Positions 1-8,203 of a stretch of 39,080 nt of DNA are shown here, piece by piece. How positions within the stretch are numbered: the stretch's first letter is position 1; every line of letters starts with the position of its first letter. Source of the DNA: Pseudomonas amygdali (lineage in GTDB: Bacteria; Pseudomonadota; Gammaproteobacteria; Pseudomonadales; Pseudomonadaceae); assembly GCF_002699855.1 (NCBI RefSeq), contig NZ_LKBW01000270.1, forward strand, positions 1-39,080, read 5' to 3'. A model generated the notes under the pieces. The model searched no databases, was not told the DNA's origin, and worked only from the letters and a program-made list of their open reading frames with translations. The position numbers were made by a program, and so were the translations under genes.

Positions 1-49
1 AATATTCTTTCACGGCTGCGAGTTTTGCCTGCACTGTATATTTACCCAT
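1..49 (-). CDS. IS3-family transposase OrfA, N-terminal fragment
   Basis: Sixteen codons are visible, starting MGKYTVQAKLAAVKEY, which is the usual opening of the helix-turn-helix OrfA of IS3/IS150-type elements. GGAGGC lies just upstream at a workable distance. The rest of the protein lies beyond the window edge. OrfA would bind the IS ends and, with OrfB by programmed frameshifting, form the active transposase; that part is family knowledge and is not visible here. Confidence 0.65.
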   Translation of the reverse strand, partial: MGKYTVQAKLAAVKEY

Positions 50-91
50 GACGCCTCCAAAGGTTGCGTCCAACCTTCGGGGGTCATACCA
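1..91 (-). mobile_element. Terminus of an IS3-type insertion sequence (5' end of the element, cut by window edge)
   Basis: Read on the minus strand, the element begins at 91 with TGGTATG, followed by a C-run and GAAGGTTGGAC, and leads into a transposase start at 49. The same 24-base terminus, with one mismatch, occurs at 39019-39042 reading inward on the plus strand, which makes the two sequences the left and right inverted repeats of the same IS type. A TG start and a start codon about 40 bases inside the end fit the IS3 family. The flanking base triplet at 92-94 is GAG, continuing into a REP half-site. Confidence 0.7.
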
Positions 92-171
92 GAGCGTGAG
101 GGACGATAAGCTTAATTGGCGACTATCGTGCGACGCTCTGCGTCGCATGCCGTTCTGGACGCTCTGCGTCC
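92..171. repeat. REP palindrome cluster next to the IS
   Basis: The stretch holds a half REP (GAGCGTGAGGGACGAT, 92-107) and two full palindromes, GCGACGC-TCT-GCGTCGC at 130-146 and GGACGC-TCT-GCGTCC at 157-171. They share the GACGCTCTGCGTC core found in the other intergenic REP clusters of this window. The half site is completed by the sequence at the far end of the window, as if an IS had split it. Confidence 0.8.
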
Positions 172-217
172 AACCCTTCCTGAACATCCACTAACCTGGA
201 TCAACCACTCAGCGAAA

Positions 218-236
218 AATGAGAATTAATCTCAAT
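218..236 (+). promoter_or_regulatory. Fur box (first of two)
   Basis: AATGAGAATTAATCTCAAT matches the common natural Fur site form AATGAGAATCATTCTCATT at 16 of 19 positions and is almost palindromic. It lies 61 bases upstream of the small gene starting at 297, so iron repression of that gene is likely. Confidence 0.65.
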
Positions 237-255
237 AGTGCCTTGCTATTATACC

Positions 256-274
256 GATAAGAATTATTCTCATC
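256..274 (+). promoter_or_regulatory. Fur box (second of two)
   Basis: GATAAGAATTATTCTCATC fits the 19-base Fur consensus at 13 positions, including both outer arms. It sits about two helical turns after the first site and just before the ribosome binding site of the gene at 297. Tandem sites of this kind usually mark tightly iron-repressed promoters. Confidence 0.55.
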
Positions 275-296
275 TTACTTGCACAGGAGATGAGAC

Positions 297-539
297 ATGA
301 CCTATTTGATCGATGCATGACTGGACCGGCCTCACCCTTACCTGAGAATACTCCACCGCGAGACGGGGGAAGTGTGTGCCGTACTGGAAGAGGAAGCGCT
401 GGAGGAGTTACGCGATCAGGGCGATCTGGATGTGTGCAGTTTGAGTTCCAGCGAGCCATTGGTGCTCAAGGAGCTGGTGAGAAACCTGTTTCTGTTCTGC
501 TATGCGCGGGCGTTGCGCCCGATGGGTGAGTTGCACTGA
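297..539 (+). pseudogene. Small Fur-controlled gene of unknown function, interrupted by UGA at codon 8
   Basis: An AGGAG site at 285-289 precedes an ATG at 297. The frame reads MTYLIDA, then TGA at 318-320, then continues open for 72 more codons (LDRPHPYLRILHRETGEV at the start, YARALRPMGELH at the end) to a TGA at 537-539. The downstream part has normal coding character: acidic, leucine-rich, with a conserved-looking RxLHRETGEV segment. TGA differs by one base from TGG (Trp), so the simplest reading is a nonsense mutation in an 80-residue protein; restoring Trp would give MTYLIDAWLDRP. I do not recognise a function. The two Fur boxes upstream suggest a role in iron starvation. A sequencing error or a genuine seven-residue leader are the alternatives. 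No start codon with a ribosome site lies just after the stop. Confidence 0.55.
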
Positions 540-564
540 GCATGGAGCATCAGCACAACCCCGC

Positions 565-595
565 CGCTGAACGAATCAGCGCGATTCGTTCAGCG
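565..595. terminator. 13-bp perfect hairpin between the small gene and fklB
   Basis: CGCTGAACGAATC (565-577) and GATTCGTTCAGCG (583-595) pair perfectly around a five-base loop. The hairpin lies between convergent genes, 24 bases after the fklB stop and 26 after the end of the broken gene. There is no clear T-run on either side, so it could be a weak bidirectional terminator or an mRNA-stabilising end. Confidence 0.5.
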
Positions 596-618
596 ACCCT
601 CTGGATCGACTGGGTCGA

Positions 619-1236
619 TTACAGAACGTCGAGCAGTTCCACGTCGAACACCAGCACGCTGTGCGGTGCGATGCTGCCCACGCCCTGAGCGCCGTAAGCC
701 AGCTCGCTCGGTACGTGCAGACGCCATTTGCTGCCAGCGTTCATCAGTTGCAGCGCCTCGGTCCAGCCAGCAATCACGCCGCTGACCGGAAATTCCGCAG
801 GCTCGCCACGATCATAGGAGCTGTCAAAGACGTTACCGTCGATAAGCGTACCGTGATAGTGCACGCGCACCTGATCTTCACGGGTTGGCTTGGCGCCAGC
901 GCCAGCGGTCAGCACTTCGAATTGCAGACCCGAGGCCAGCGTGGTCACGCCTTCGCGCTTGGCATTTTCAGCCAGGTAAGCCTTGCCGGCACCCGCAGCC
1001 TGTTCAGCCTTGGCGGCCGCTTCGGCCTGCATGATTTCACGGATGACCTTGAAGCTGGCGGACATCTCTTCCTGACCCACACGGCTTGGCTGACCGCCAA
1101 ATGCATCACGCAGGCCTGCCACGATGGCTTCCAGGTTGACACCCGGTGGCGGGTTGTCGCGCAACTGATCGCCCAACTGACGGCCAATGCCGTAGCTGAC
1201 GCGGGTTTCGTCGGTGGACAGATTGACTTCGGACAT
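619..1236 (-). CDS. fklB: FKBP-type peptidyl-prolyl cis-trans isomerase FklB
   Basis: The 205-residue protein has the FklB/FkpA/Mip layout: a helical N-terminal dimerisation region (about 1-85, starting MSEVNLSTDETRVSYGIG) and a C-terminal FKBP domain (about 95-205). The FKBP hallmarks VRVHYHGTLIDG, VFDSSYDRGEP and GVIAGWTEALQLM are all present, as is the closing VLVFDVELLDV strand. There is no signal peptide, which separates it from periplasmic FkpA and Mip; length matches the cytoplasmic E. coli FklB (about 206). It should speed proline isomerisation during folding in the cytoplasm. It is transcribed alone, away from the broken gene at 297. Confidence 0.93.
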   Translation of the reverse strand: MSEVNLSTDETRVSYGIGRQLGDQLRDNPPPGVNLEAIVAGLRDAFGGQPSRVGQEEMSASFKVIREIMQAEAAAKAEQAAGAGKAYLAENAKREGVTTLASGLQFEVLTAGAGAKPTREDQVRVHYHGTLIDGNVFDSSYDRGEPAEFPVSGVIAGWTEALQLMNAGSKWRLHVPSELAYGAQGVGSIAPHSVLVFDVELLDVL

Positions 1237-1388
1237 GACACTGCTCCGCAGAGGGGCACGCAGTCGGTATCGCGCAAAACCTGAACGGCAATCACGCTAT
1301 ACGCTGATGCGCCCCGAACCAAAAGGCCGAGCAGCCTAGCACAATTGCCGCTACAGCCCCTACCGCAGCAGCAATACGCTGCTGGCGA

Positions 1389-1697
1389 TCAGGACCAGGA
1401 GGAATGAAACGAGATCGGCAGGCGCATTTCAGAGCGGTCATTGACCGGCATGCCGCACAGCTCGTCATGGACCACACAATGGACCAGGTAAAAAGGCACC
1501 ACCGGTATGTCCTTGAGCAAATCCCGCGCATGCTCCACCGAGCGAAGATGCAGGGTCTTGCCTGCCGGGTCCTTGAGCATCACCGAAGTGCCATTCATGC
1601 GCACATCCAGCAGATAGATGCCGCCTTCGATGGAGATCAGGTTCAGCTCATCGACCCGCCCGGCCTGGGCGTGTTCGATAAATTCCTGATAATTCAT
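1389..1697 (-). CDS. DUF6482 family protein
   Basis: The 102-residue protein starts MNYQEFIEHAQAGRVDELNL, with an ideal AGGAGG seven bases before the ATG. The internal segment GIYLLDVRM and the KTLHLRSVEHARDLLKD motif are typical of the small DUF6482 proteins of Pseudomonas, which databases sometimes call metal ABC transporter ATPases without support. No membrane segment, signal or catalytic motif is visible. The function is unknown. It lies between yqhA and fklB on the same strand but with gaps on both sides, so it may have its own promoter. Confidence 0.75.
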   Translation of the reverse strand: MNYQEFIEHAQAGRVDELNLISIEGGIYLLDVRMNGTSVMLKDPAGKTLHLRSVEHARDLLKDIPVVPFYLVHCVVHDELCGMPVNDRSEMRLPISFHSSWS

Positions 1698-1805
1698 GAT
1701 CGAACCTCCTGCGCAAATGCCTGATGCATCGGAACGGACGTTTTACAACACACAGCGCCGACATGCCAGAAACGATAACGCCCGCCCCTTTCATCGCGCG
1801 TCGCC

Positions 1806-2294
1806 TTAGTGCTTGGTGACCTTGTCCAGATAGCCCATCGCAAACGCGGATATCACGAAGGTCATGTGGATAATCACGTACCACATCAGGTATTCAGGCT
1901 TGATGTTGGTGGCATCCATGAATACCCGCAGCAGGTGGATGGAGGAAATTGCCACAATGGAGGCCGCCACTTTCATCTTCAGCGAAGACGAATCCATGGT
2001 GCCCAGCCAGTTGAGCTTTTCCTTGTCCTCATCGATGTCCAGCTGCGATACGAAGTTCTCGTAGCCGGAAATCATCACCATCACCAGCAAACCACCCACC
2101 AGCGCCATGTCGATCAGCGACAGCAGCACCAGAATCAGATCAGCTTCGGCCAGCGAGAAAATGTTGGGGATGACGTGAAAGATTTCCTGGAAGAATTTCA
2201 CACACAGCGCCAGCAGCCCAAGGGAAAGACCGAAATAGATCGGCGCCAGCAGCCAGCGCGATGCGTACATGGCATTTTCAAAAAAACGTTCCAT
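1806..2294 (-). CDS. yqhA: YqhA/UPF0114 family inner membrane protein
   Basis: The 162-residue protein opens [20 protein letters not shown] and closely follows E. coli YqhA along its whole length, including [20 protein letters not shown] and [11 protein letters not shown]. Three to four hydrophobic segments (about 11-30, 50-78, 103-123 and 132-152) make it an integral membrane protein. A TTG twelve bases upstream would add four residues, but the ATG at 2294 agrees with the family start. The role of UPF0114 proteins is not established. It stands alone between a DUF6482 gene and an unknown gene. Confidence 0.85.
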   Translation of the reverse strand: MERFFENAMYASRWLLAPIYFGLSLGLLALCVKFFQEIFHVIPNIFSLAEADLILVLLSLIDMALVGGLLVMVMISGYENFVSQLDIDEDKEKLNWLGTMDSSSLKMKVAASIVAISSIHLLRVFMDATNIKPEYLMWYVIIHMTFVISAFAMGYLDKVTKH

Positions 2295-2427
2295 TGATAC
2301 TCGCAAGGTGTTTTGAAGGAGCGGGCGAGTATATCAGCGGTAACGCGCTGCTCTGGAGATGCGACAAAATATCGCACAGCGCACATATATGCACTGTCAG
2401 GAGACCGGCATGCGTAGCGCAGACTGG

Positions 2428-2757
2428 CTAGAAAAGCGATGAGCGCTCACACACCATCATGCCACTGTTGATGCGTCGCAGTTCGGCTTGAATATGCAAG
2501 GTCCATATCGGTACATCATCGGCGCATTGATAACCATGCAGCGATAGGCTCTCGATAATTCTCGTCAATACCGCCTGCGCCGCTGGCAGGCCGTTGAACG
2601 GTCCTTGGGATTTGATCGCAGAGGGCTGTTCTTCAGCCATGCCGGCTGCGAAGAGCACCATCCATTGTCCACCATCGTGGGGAAGAGGCCGAATGACACA
2701 TTCGATGCGGGTCATCAGCCCCATGCATTCTCGGGTAAGGCAAAGGCTACGCTGCAT
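2428..2757 (-). CDS. Conserved hypothetical protein
   Basis: The frame is open further upstream, but an AGGAG six bases before the ATG at 2757 selects a 109-residue protein starting MQRSLCLTRECMGLMTRIEC. It is soluble, with a central PHDGGQWMVLFAAGMAEEQPS segment, a PFNGLPAAQAVLTRIIESL helix and four cysteines in the first and last thirds. I do not recognise a domain. The next gene upstream, asrA, ends 185 bases away, so the gene is probably transcribed on its own. Confidence 0.6.
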   Translation of the reverse strand: MQRSLCLTRECMGLMTRIECVIRPLPHDGGQWMVLFAAGMAEEQPSAIKSQGPFNGLPAAQAVLTRIIESLSLHGYQCADDVPIWTLHIQAELRRINSGMMVCERSSLF

Positions 2758-2942
2758 GATGCGCTCCTGATCAGCAACAGTATTCATCCGTCTGGCAAAG
2801 CAGGATGTGCGCCAATCCGATTGGCCACTGCGGTCATGATCAAGATTAGAAGAAAACCGTCCCGCAGGAAATATCCCTGATGAACGGATCGCTGGTGAAC
2901 GCAATACCGGACGGTTTCAGCACCGCCCGGCTAGCGCCGTTG

Positions 2943-5378
2943 TCAGACCTTCAGTTCAGGTTGTAACTGGGCTGGCTCCTTCTCCAGCTCTTCCTTGAGG
3001 TCTTCGTCGCTGAGCATTTCCGCGATGTCGCGCAAGCGCTCGACCACACGTGCATTCACGCTGCCTTCCGGAAACTCGCCATTCTCGTCAGGCGCACCGG
3101 CAGGCTCGCCGACCAGCAGGCTCAAGGCCTCATCGGCCTGACGTACCGCATAGATATGGAATTGCCCGTCACGCACGGCCTGTACCACACGCTCATCCAG
3201 CATCAGCGTGGTGACGTTGGCGTGCGGAATGATAGCGCCCTGCTCGCCCGTCAGCCCACGAGCCTCACAAAGACGGAAGAAGCCTTCGATTTTCTCGTTG
3301 ACCCCGCCCACCGCCTGCACTTCGCCGAACTGGTTGATGGAACCGGTGATTGCGAAGCACTGCTTGAGCGGTGTGCGCGACAACGCTGAAATCAGCGTAC
3401 AGGCCTCGCCCAGCGACGCACTGTCGCCGTCCACGTAACCGTAGGATTGCTCAAGCGCAATACTGGCTGATATCGCCAGCGGGAATTCCTGAGCGTAACG
3501 GCTACCCAGGTAACCGGTGAGAATCATCACGCCCTTGGAGTGGATCGGCTGGCCAAGATTGACCTCGCGCTCGATGTCGACAATCCCGCTGCCACCCGGA
3601 TAGACCGTGGCGGAAATACGCGCAGGCACGCCAAACGCCGAATCACCGACTTCCAGAACCGTCAAGCCGTTGCATTTGCCGACCGCGGCACCGTCAGTGT
3701 CGATGAGGATCACACCCGCCATCATGTCATCGAGAATCCGCGCGGAAACCCGCCCAGTGCGCGTGGCCTTGGCCTTCAACGCTCGCTCGATATGCCCGGC
3801 GTCGGTCTTGTCGTCACTGGCCAGCTGGCGGATGAAGTCTGCCTCGCTGACCAACTGGAACAGATCGCCGATACGCGCCGACAAACGCCCCTGGTGTTCA
3901 GCCAGTCGAGCGCTGTAGGTTGCCAGTCGCGCCACCGCATCGGCGGTCAAAGGTGCCATGCCCTCTTCTGACGTTCGGGTTTTCAGCAACTGAGCGAATT
4001 GCTCGAGCGTTTCATCGACCATCGGAATTTCTTCGTCGAAATCGACCAGTACCCGAAACATCTCCTGAAAGTCAGGATCGAGGTCTTGCAGGGTGTAATA
4101 CAGCGAGCGCGAACCAATGATGATGATCTTGACGTTCCACGGAATAACCTGCGGCGTCAGGCTCACGGTTGCCACGCGCCCCAGCTCGCCCAGCGGTGAT
4201 TCCATCTTCAGCTTGCGCGACTGCAGGGTGCGCTTCAGCGCGTCCCAGACGAACGGCTCGCCGAGCATTTTTTCGGCTTCCAGAATCAGAAACCCCCCAT
4301 TGGCGCGATGCAGCGCACCGGGCCGCAACTGGCGATACGTGGTGTACAGCGCGCCCTGATCAGTGCTGTATTCGATACGCCCGAACAGGTTGTCATACGT
4401 AGGATGCTGCTCGAAAACCACCGGCGCGCCGCCGTCGCGGGTATTTCCCACCACCAGGCTCGGGCTGTACTGCTCTTCCAGTAACTTGCGTGCCTGAGCG
4501 TCGGTCTTGGCATCGTCGACCAGTTGCTCGACCAAGGTCTTGAGCAGGTACACCTGCATCGCTTGCAGGTACGCACAGACCGCAGCGTTCTCGGCGTACT
4601 TTTCCGAGAGCGGTGCCAACAATGGCTGCAAGGTCAGCGTTATGGTTTCTTCGTTCAACTGACGAAGCTGGTTGTTCGACTCACGCTTCCACTGCGGCAG
4701 GCTGGCCAGCTCTTCGTTGAGGCGTTCCTCAAGGGCGGAGATATCTTCGTGAAAACGCTCGCGATCAGCCTCGGGCAACTGCGAAAACTCGGCCTCGTCC
4801 AGCGCCTTGCCATCGGCCATCGGCGTGAAGGCGATATTGGAGCTGTCGCGATACAGCGCGATGTCCTTTTCCAGCGACAGGCGCTCGATCACATCCAGTG
4901 CGCGGTCGTAGCGCTGATTGAACGCACGGTCGATCGAGCTTTTCTTCTGCTGATAGGACGGGTGCTCGAAAACCGCCGGAAAGGTCACCAACAGGTTATC
5001 GATCAGGCCACCGATGTCGGCCGTGAATTCATGCGCAGTGCCCGGCGGCAGTTCCAGCGCCTTGGGCTCGCGGGGCTCATCGAAATTATTGACGTAAACC
5101 CAGTCCGAAGGCGTCTTCATCCGCTTGCCTTCAGCCTTGAGGTAGCGTTTGACGAACGAAAAGCGGCCAGTGCCGGGTTCACCCATGACAAATACGTTGT
5201 AACCGGGGCGCGGCATGGCAACGCCGAACTGCAAGGCCTCTACGGCACGCTCCTGGCCTAGTACACCGCGAAAGGGTTCAAGCTCGTTAGTGGTCGCAAA
5301 GCTGAACTGCTCAGCGGAAAACGGACGGGTCAGCGCATGTGGCGCCAGGCGTAGGTTGGCTGCGACAGAATCGGGCAT
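2943..5378 (-). CDS. asrA: Lon-like ATP-dependent protease AsrA (LonC/YcbZ type)
   Basis: The 811-residue protein has an AAA-type N-terminal half and a Lon protease domain at about 560-770. Ser653 (in GDSAS) and Lys696 (in NEKIEG) form the Ser-Lys dyad; the 43-residue spacing equals that of E. coli Lon. The Walker A loop at 66-72 reads GEPGTGR, with Arg where Lys is normal. A long helical insert (about 190-310) follows the P-loop, and EKMLGEPFVWDALKRTL marks the rest of the ATPase core. P. aeruginosa AsrA (PA0779, from memory) is linked to aminoglycoside-induced stress; degradation of damaged proteins is the expected role. AAGGA lies seven bases before the ATG. The gene diverges from the exported-protein cluster that starts at 5654. 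Confidence 0.88.
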   Translation of the reverse strand: MPDSVAANLRLAPHALTRPFSAEQFSFATTNELEPFRGVLGQERAVEALQFGVAMPRPGYNVFVMGEPGTGRFSFVKRYLKAEGKRMKTPSDWVYVNNFDEPREPKALELPPGTAHEFTADIGGLIDNLLVTFPAVFEHPSYQQKKSSIDRAFNQRYDRALDVIERLSLEKDIALYRDSSNIAFTPMADGKALDEAEFSQLPEADRERFHEDISALEERLNEELASLPQWKRESNNQLRQLNEETITLTLQPLLAPLSEKYAENAAVCAYLQAMQVYLLKTLVEQLVDDAKTDAQARKLLEEQYSPSLVVGNTRDGGAPVVFEQHPTYDNLFGRIEYSTDQGALYTTYRQLRPGALHRANGGFLILEAEKMLGEPFVWDALKRTLQSRKLKMESPLGELGRVATVSLTPQVIPWNVKIIIIGSRSLYYTLQDLDPDFQEMFRVLVDFDEEIPMVDETLEQFAQLLKTRTSEEGMAPLTADAVARLATYSARLAEHQGRLSARIGDLFQLVSEADFIRQLASDDKTDAGHIERALKAKATRTGRVSARILDDMMAGVILIDTDGAAVGKCNGLTVLEVGDSAFGVPARISATVYPGGSGIVDIEREVNLGQPIHSKGVMILTGYLGSRYAQEFPLAISASIALEQSYGYVDGDSASLGEACTLISALSRTPLKQCFAITGSINQFGEVQAVGGVNEKIEGFFRLCEARGLTGEQGAIIPHANVTTLMLDERVVQAVRDGQFHIYAVRQADEALSLLVGEPAGAPDENGEFPEGSVNARVVERLRDIAEMLSDEDLKEELEKEPAQLQPELKV

Positions 5379-5653
5379 CAGTAATCCTTACATCAGGCGG
5401 GGCAGATGTGGGCATTCTGGCGCTCGCCGTACAAGACTTGCAAGGCAGGAAAAACCGAAAGGCACTTACAGCCTTAAAGCCGTAGCCCGCTGCCCGGAAA
5501 ATTTCTATTTTCGGCAATAATCTGTAATAGCTCACGGAACCCTTGGAACCCGCCTAAGCTCCAAACTGCACAGGTGGTTGCTGGTTGGCCGTCTGTCTTG
5601 ATGTGACTACTCAAGAAACTCGACCCTTGGCTGAACTAAAAAGAGAAAAAGCT

Positions 5654-6142
5654 ATGAAACGGATTCTTCTTGGAACGCTCTTCGCCGCTGTATCCATCAA
5701 CGCTATGGCTCAAGCGCCAGGCGGTCCGGACTGCGGCTGGGGCAACATGCTGTTTGAAGGTCAACGCGGCACTCCAGCTCACTTCCTGGCCTCAACCACC
5801 AACGGCACCTCGGGTAACGCCACCTTCGGCATGACCTCCGGTACCAACGGCTGCTCGACCAACGGCGCACTGACTTACGGCGGTAAATCCTGGCTTGCCA
5901 TGAACGGCATGATGGATGAACTTTCCAAGGACATGGCGATGGGTCAGGGCGAAGCACTGACTACCTACGCTGTGGTATTGGGCGTTGCACCAGAAGATCG
6001 TGAGCACTTCGCTGCGGTCACTCACGAGCACTTCTCGCAAATCTTCAGCAAGGCCGACGCCACCGCTGAAGACGTTCACACCAACACCGTCAACGTTCTG
6101 AAAAACGATCCGACTCTGGCCAAGTACGCTACCCAGGCTTAA
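5654..6142 (+). CDS. Exported DUF3015 protein
   Basis: The ATG at 5654 follows AAGAG and opens a clear signal peptide (MKRILLGTLFAAVSINAMAQA, cleavage after AQA or AMA), so the open frame upstream is not used. The mature protein of about 140 residues carries the DUF3015 hallmarks: GPDCGWGNMLFEG, two cysteines likely forming a disulphide, a Gly/Thr/Asn-rich stretch (NGTSGNATFGMTSGTNGC) and a C-terminal helical part. It should be periplasmic. No activity is known for the family. The DUF4105 gene follows after 72 bases, with a terminator-like hairpin between them, so the two may be only partly co-expressed. Confidence 0.82.
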   Translation: MKRILLGTLFAAVSINAMAQAPGGPDCGWGNMLFEGQRGTPAHFLASTTNGTSGNATFGMTSGTNGCSTNGALTYGGKSWLAMNGMMDELSKDMAMGQGEALTTYAVVLGVAPEDREHFAAVTHEHFSQIFSKADATAEDVHTNTVNVLKNDPTLAKYATQA

Positions 6143-6151
6143 AGTCGTTCG

Positions 6152-6177
6152 CCCGCCTTTTCATCGCAAAAGGCGGG
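6152..6177 (+). terminator. Hairpin after the DUF3015 gene
   Basis: CCCGCCTTTT and AAAAGGCGGG form a perfect 10-bp stem around a six-base loop, ten bases after the DUF3015 stop. There is no U-run after the stem, so it may act as an attenuator or a 3' stabiliser rather than a full terminator. Confidence 0.6.
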
Positions 6178-6214
6178 ATCAACTTTCCTGACTTCTCTTG
6201 ACTAGTTGCCCTCT

Positions 6215-8068
6215 ATGCTCAAACGTCTTGTCTCGCTGGCGCTGTTTGTCTGTGCCCCCTTGTCTGCGGCACCTCATGCTACCGCTGACCGTTTGCAACA
6301 ATTGGCCAATGAGCCGTTCTGGATTTCACTGGGTCACTACGAGGCAGGCAAGCTCGGCGGTTGGCGCAGCTATGTGACAGACCCGAAATTCTTTCTCGCT
6401 GCGGACGGTGCACACGAACCGAAGGCGGAATTGAGCGCGACACTTGACGCCATATACGCCCCCGTAACCAACGAACAGACCCACGCCCAGTGTATATACC
6501 CAGCACGCACCCGCTGGCTGCGCGACCAGTTGCAACTGACTGACCTGCCGACGCCGGACTGCAAAGAGTTCAAGGCTTGGTACAAGGATGTGGCACCGGA
6601 CAGCACCGTACTGATTTTTCCGGCCGCGTACCTCAATAGCCCCTCGTCGATGTTCGGCCACACGTTACTGCGCATCGATCCGGCCAGCGCGAAAACCAAC
6701 AACACCACGTTACTCAGCTATGCGATCAACTTCGGTGCCTACATTGAAGGCATGGACAACAGCATTCTGTATGCCTGGAAAGGCTTGGCTGGCGGCTACC
6801 CTGGATTGTTTGCGCTGGTGCCCTATCAGGAAAAGCTCTCGGAATACCGCAGCCTGGAAAACCGTGACCTGTGGGAATACCGTCTGAACCTTACCCCGGA
6901 AGAAACCGGGCGCATGGTTGAACATGTCTGGGAGTTGAAACAGATTCGCTTCAGCTATTTCTTCTTCGACGAAAACTGCTCGTACCGTCTGCTGGAATTG
7001 CTGCAGGTCGCACGACCCGGGCTGAATCTCACCGAGCAATTCGGGCTGACTGCGATCCCGACCGATACGGTCAAGGCGATCAAAGCCGCAGGGCTGGTTG
7101 AAAAGATCGACTATCGCCCTTCTCGCGAGCGGGAATTGCTGAGCCGCGCCGAGCCCCTTGATGCCGACGAACAACAGTGGGTGCTGAAAGTCAGCGCCGA
7201 TCAGAAACAACTGCAAAACAGCGAGTACCTCGCCCAGCCGAAAGAACGACGCGCGTTGATTCAGGACGCGGCCTACCGTCTGGAGCGCTACCGCGCCAAC
7301 GGGCTTGAACGCGACACGCAGCGCTCGCAACGCAGTTTCGAGTTGCTGCAGGCGATCAATCAGAACCCGCCGCCACAGCTGGACATCCCGCGCCCCGGCC
7401 TGCCGGAAGAAGGCCACGAATCACGTACCTGGCAACTGGGTGCGGGCACACGCGGTGACAAAGCGTTCGCCGAATATGGCCTGCGCATGGCCTATCACGA
7501 CCTGAACGACAACGCTTACGGCTTTCCGCTGGGTGCGCAGATCGAGATTCTTCAGCTCAAGGTGCGCCAATACGAAGGTAACGACTGGCAAGTTCAGCAG
7601 TTGGACCTGGCCACCATTCGCTCCCTGACCCCGCGTACCGAGCTGCTGAAACCCTGGTCATGGCAAGTCACCGGCGGGCTGGAACGGGTACTTGGCAAAC
7701 ATGGCGATGAAAACCTTGTCAGCCACGTCAACGGTGGTGGTGGCGGTACCTGGCAATTGGGCGACGAAGTGCTGGGCTTTGCGCTGGGCACCGTGCGCGT
7801 CGAGCACAACAACGACTTCGCCGAATTCATCTCCCCCGCTGCTGGTTTCAACACTGGCTTACTGTGGCGCAACCCGCTGGGCAACCTGAGCCTGGAAGCC
7901 AAGGGCGACTACTTCACCAACGGCGAAGTACGCCGCAGCGTCAGCCTCAATCAGCAGTGGGAGCTGTCGCGCAACCTCGGCCTGCGCCTGAGCGCCCAAC
8001 GCGAGTTCAGCCAGATGAGCTCGCCGCAGAACGAAGTGATGCTTGAGGTGAAGTGGTATCACTACTGA
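6215..8068 (+). CDS. Exported DUF4105 (Lnb-type N-terminal domain) protein
   Basis: The start at 6215 gives a signal peptide, MLKRLVSLALFVCAPLSAAP, and a 617-residue precursor. Residues about 25-330 form the DUF4105 region, with CIYPARTRWLRDQL, PSSMFGHTLLRID (a conserved Ser-x-x-Gly-His that looks catalytic, as in NlpC/P60-like hydrolases) and FFDENCSYRLLELL (a conserved Cys). The last 200 residues, from about 415, are rich in alternating aromatic strands and end in VMLEVKWYHY, typical of an outer-membrane beta-barrel or a barrel-like region. A lipid or peptide hydrolase at the outer membrane is plausible but is an inference. It follows the DUF3015 gene on the same strand, and a small lipoprotein gene comes next. 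Confidence 0.8.
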   Translation: MLKRLVSLALFVCAPLSAAPHATADRLQQLANEPFWISLGHYEAGKLGGWRSYVTDPKFFLAADGAHEPKAELSATLDAIYAPVTNEQTHAQCIYPARTRWLRDQLQLTDLPTPDCKEFKAWYKDVAPDSTVLIFPAAYLNSPSSMFGHTLLRIDPASAKTNNTTLLSYAINFGAYIEGMDNSILYAWKGLAGGYPGLFALVPYQEKLSEYRSLENRDLWEYRLNLTPEETGRMVEHVWELKQIRFSYFFFDENCSYRLLELLQVARPGLNLTEQFGLTAIPTDTVKAIKAAGLVEKIDYRPSRERELLSRAEPLDADEQQWVLKVSADQKQLQNSEYLAQPKERRALIQDAAYRLERYRANGLERDTQRSQRSFELLQAINQNPPPQLDIPRPGLPEEGHESRTWQLGAGTRGDKAFAEYGLRMAYHDLNDNAYGFPLGAQIEILQLKVRQYEGNDWQVQQLDLATIRSLTPRTELLKPWSWQVTGGLERVLGKHGDENLVSHVNGGGGGTWQLGDEVLGFALGTVRVEHNNDFAEFISPAAGFNTGLLWRNPLGNLSLEAKGDYFTNGEVRRSVSLNQQWELSRNLGLRLSAQREFSQMSSPQNEVMLEVKWYHY

Positions 8069-8203
8069 CAGGATGAGTGCAAAAACTGCGGGCGGCGCTG
8101 GCTCAAAATAAAGGCACGCTGCAATCACTTATTCCCTACATCGCTTTTACAAATAACTCACAAATTACCTTCTAGACTCCTCTCATAAGTAGAGGGAACC
8201 ACC

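Noticed and set aside
290..529. Open frame MRHDLFDRCMTGP... on the plus strand over the Fur-controlled gene
   Set aside because: It is out of frame with the coding-like sequence, Arg/Gly/Pro-rich and without its own ribosome site; the frame from 297 is the natural one.
1292..1440. Alternative frame ending with a membrane-helix-like stretch (AAAVGAVAAIVLGCSAFWFG) just after the DUF6482 gene
   Set aside because: No ribosome site or convincing start; it overlaps the DUF6482 end, and hydrophobicity occurs in two frames there, pointing to base composition.
5536..5572. GGAACC twice upstream of the DUF3015 gene, suggesting an hrp box
   Set aside because: After the second GGAACC plus 15 bases the sequence is CTGCACA, only three of five defined bases; the first copy fits worse. 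A housekeeping envelope gene is also an unlikely HrpL target.
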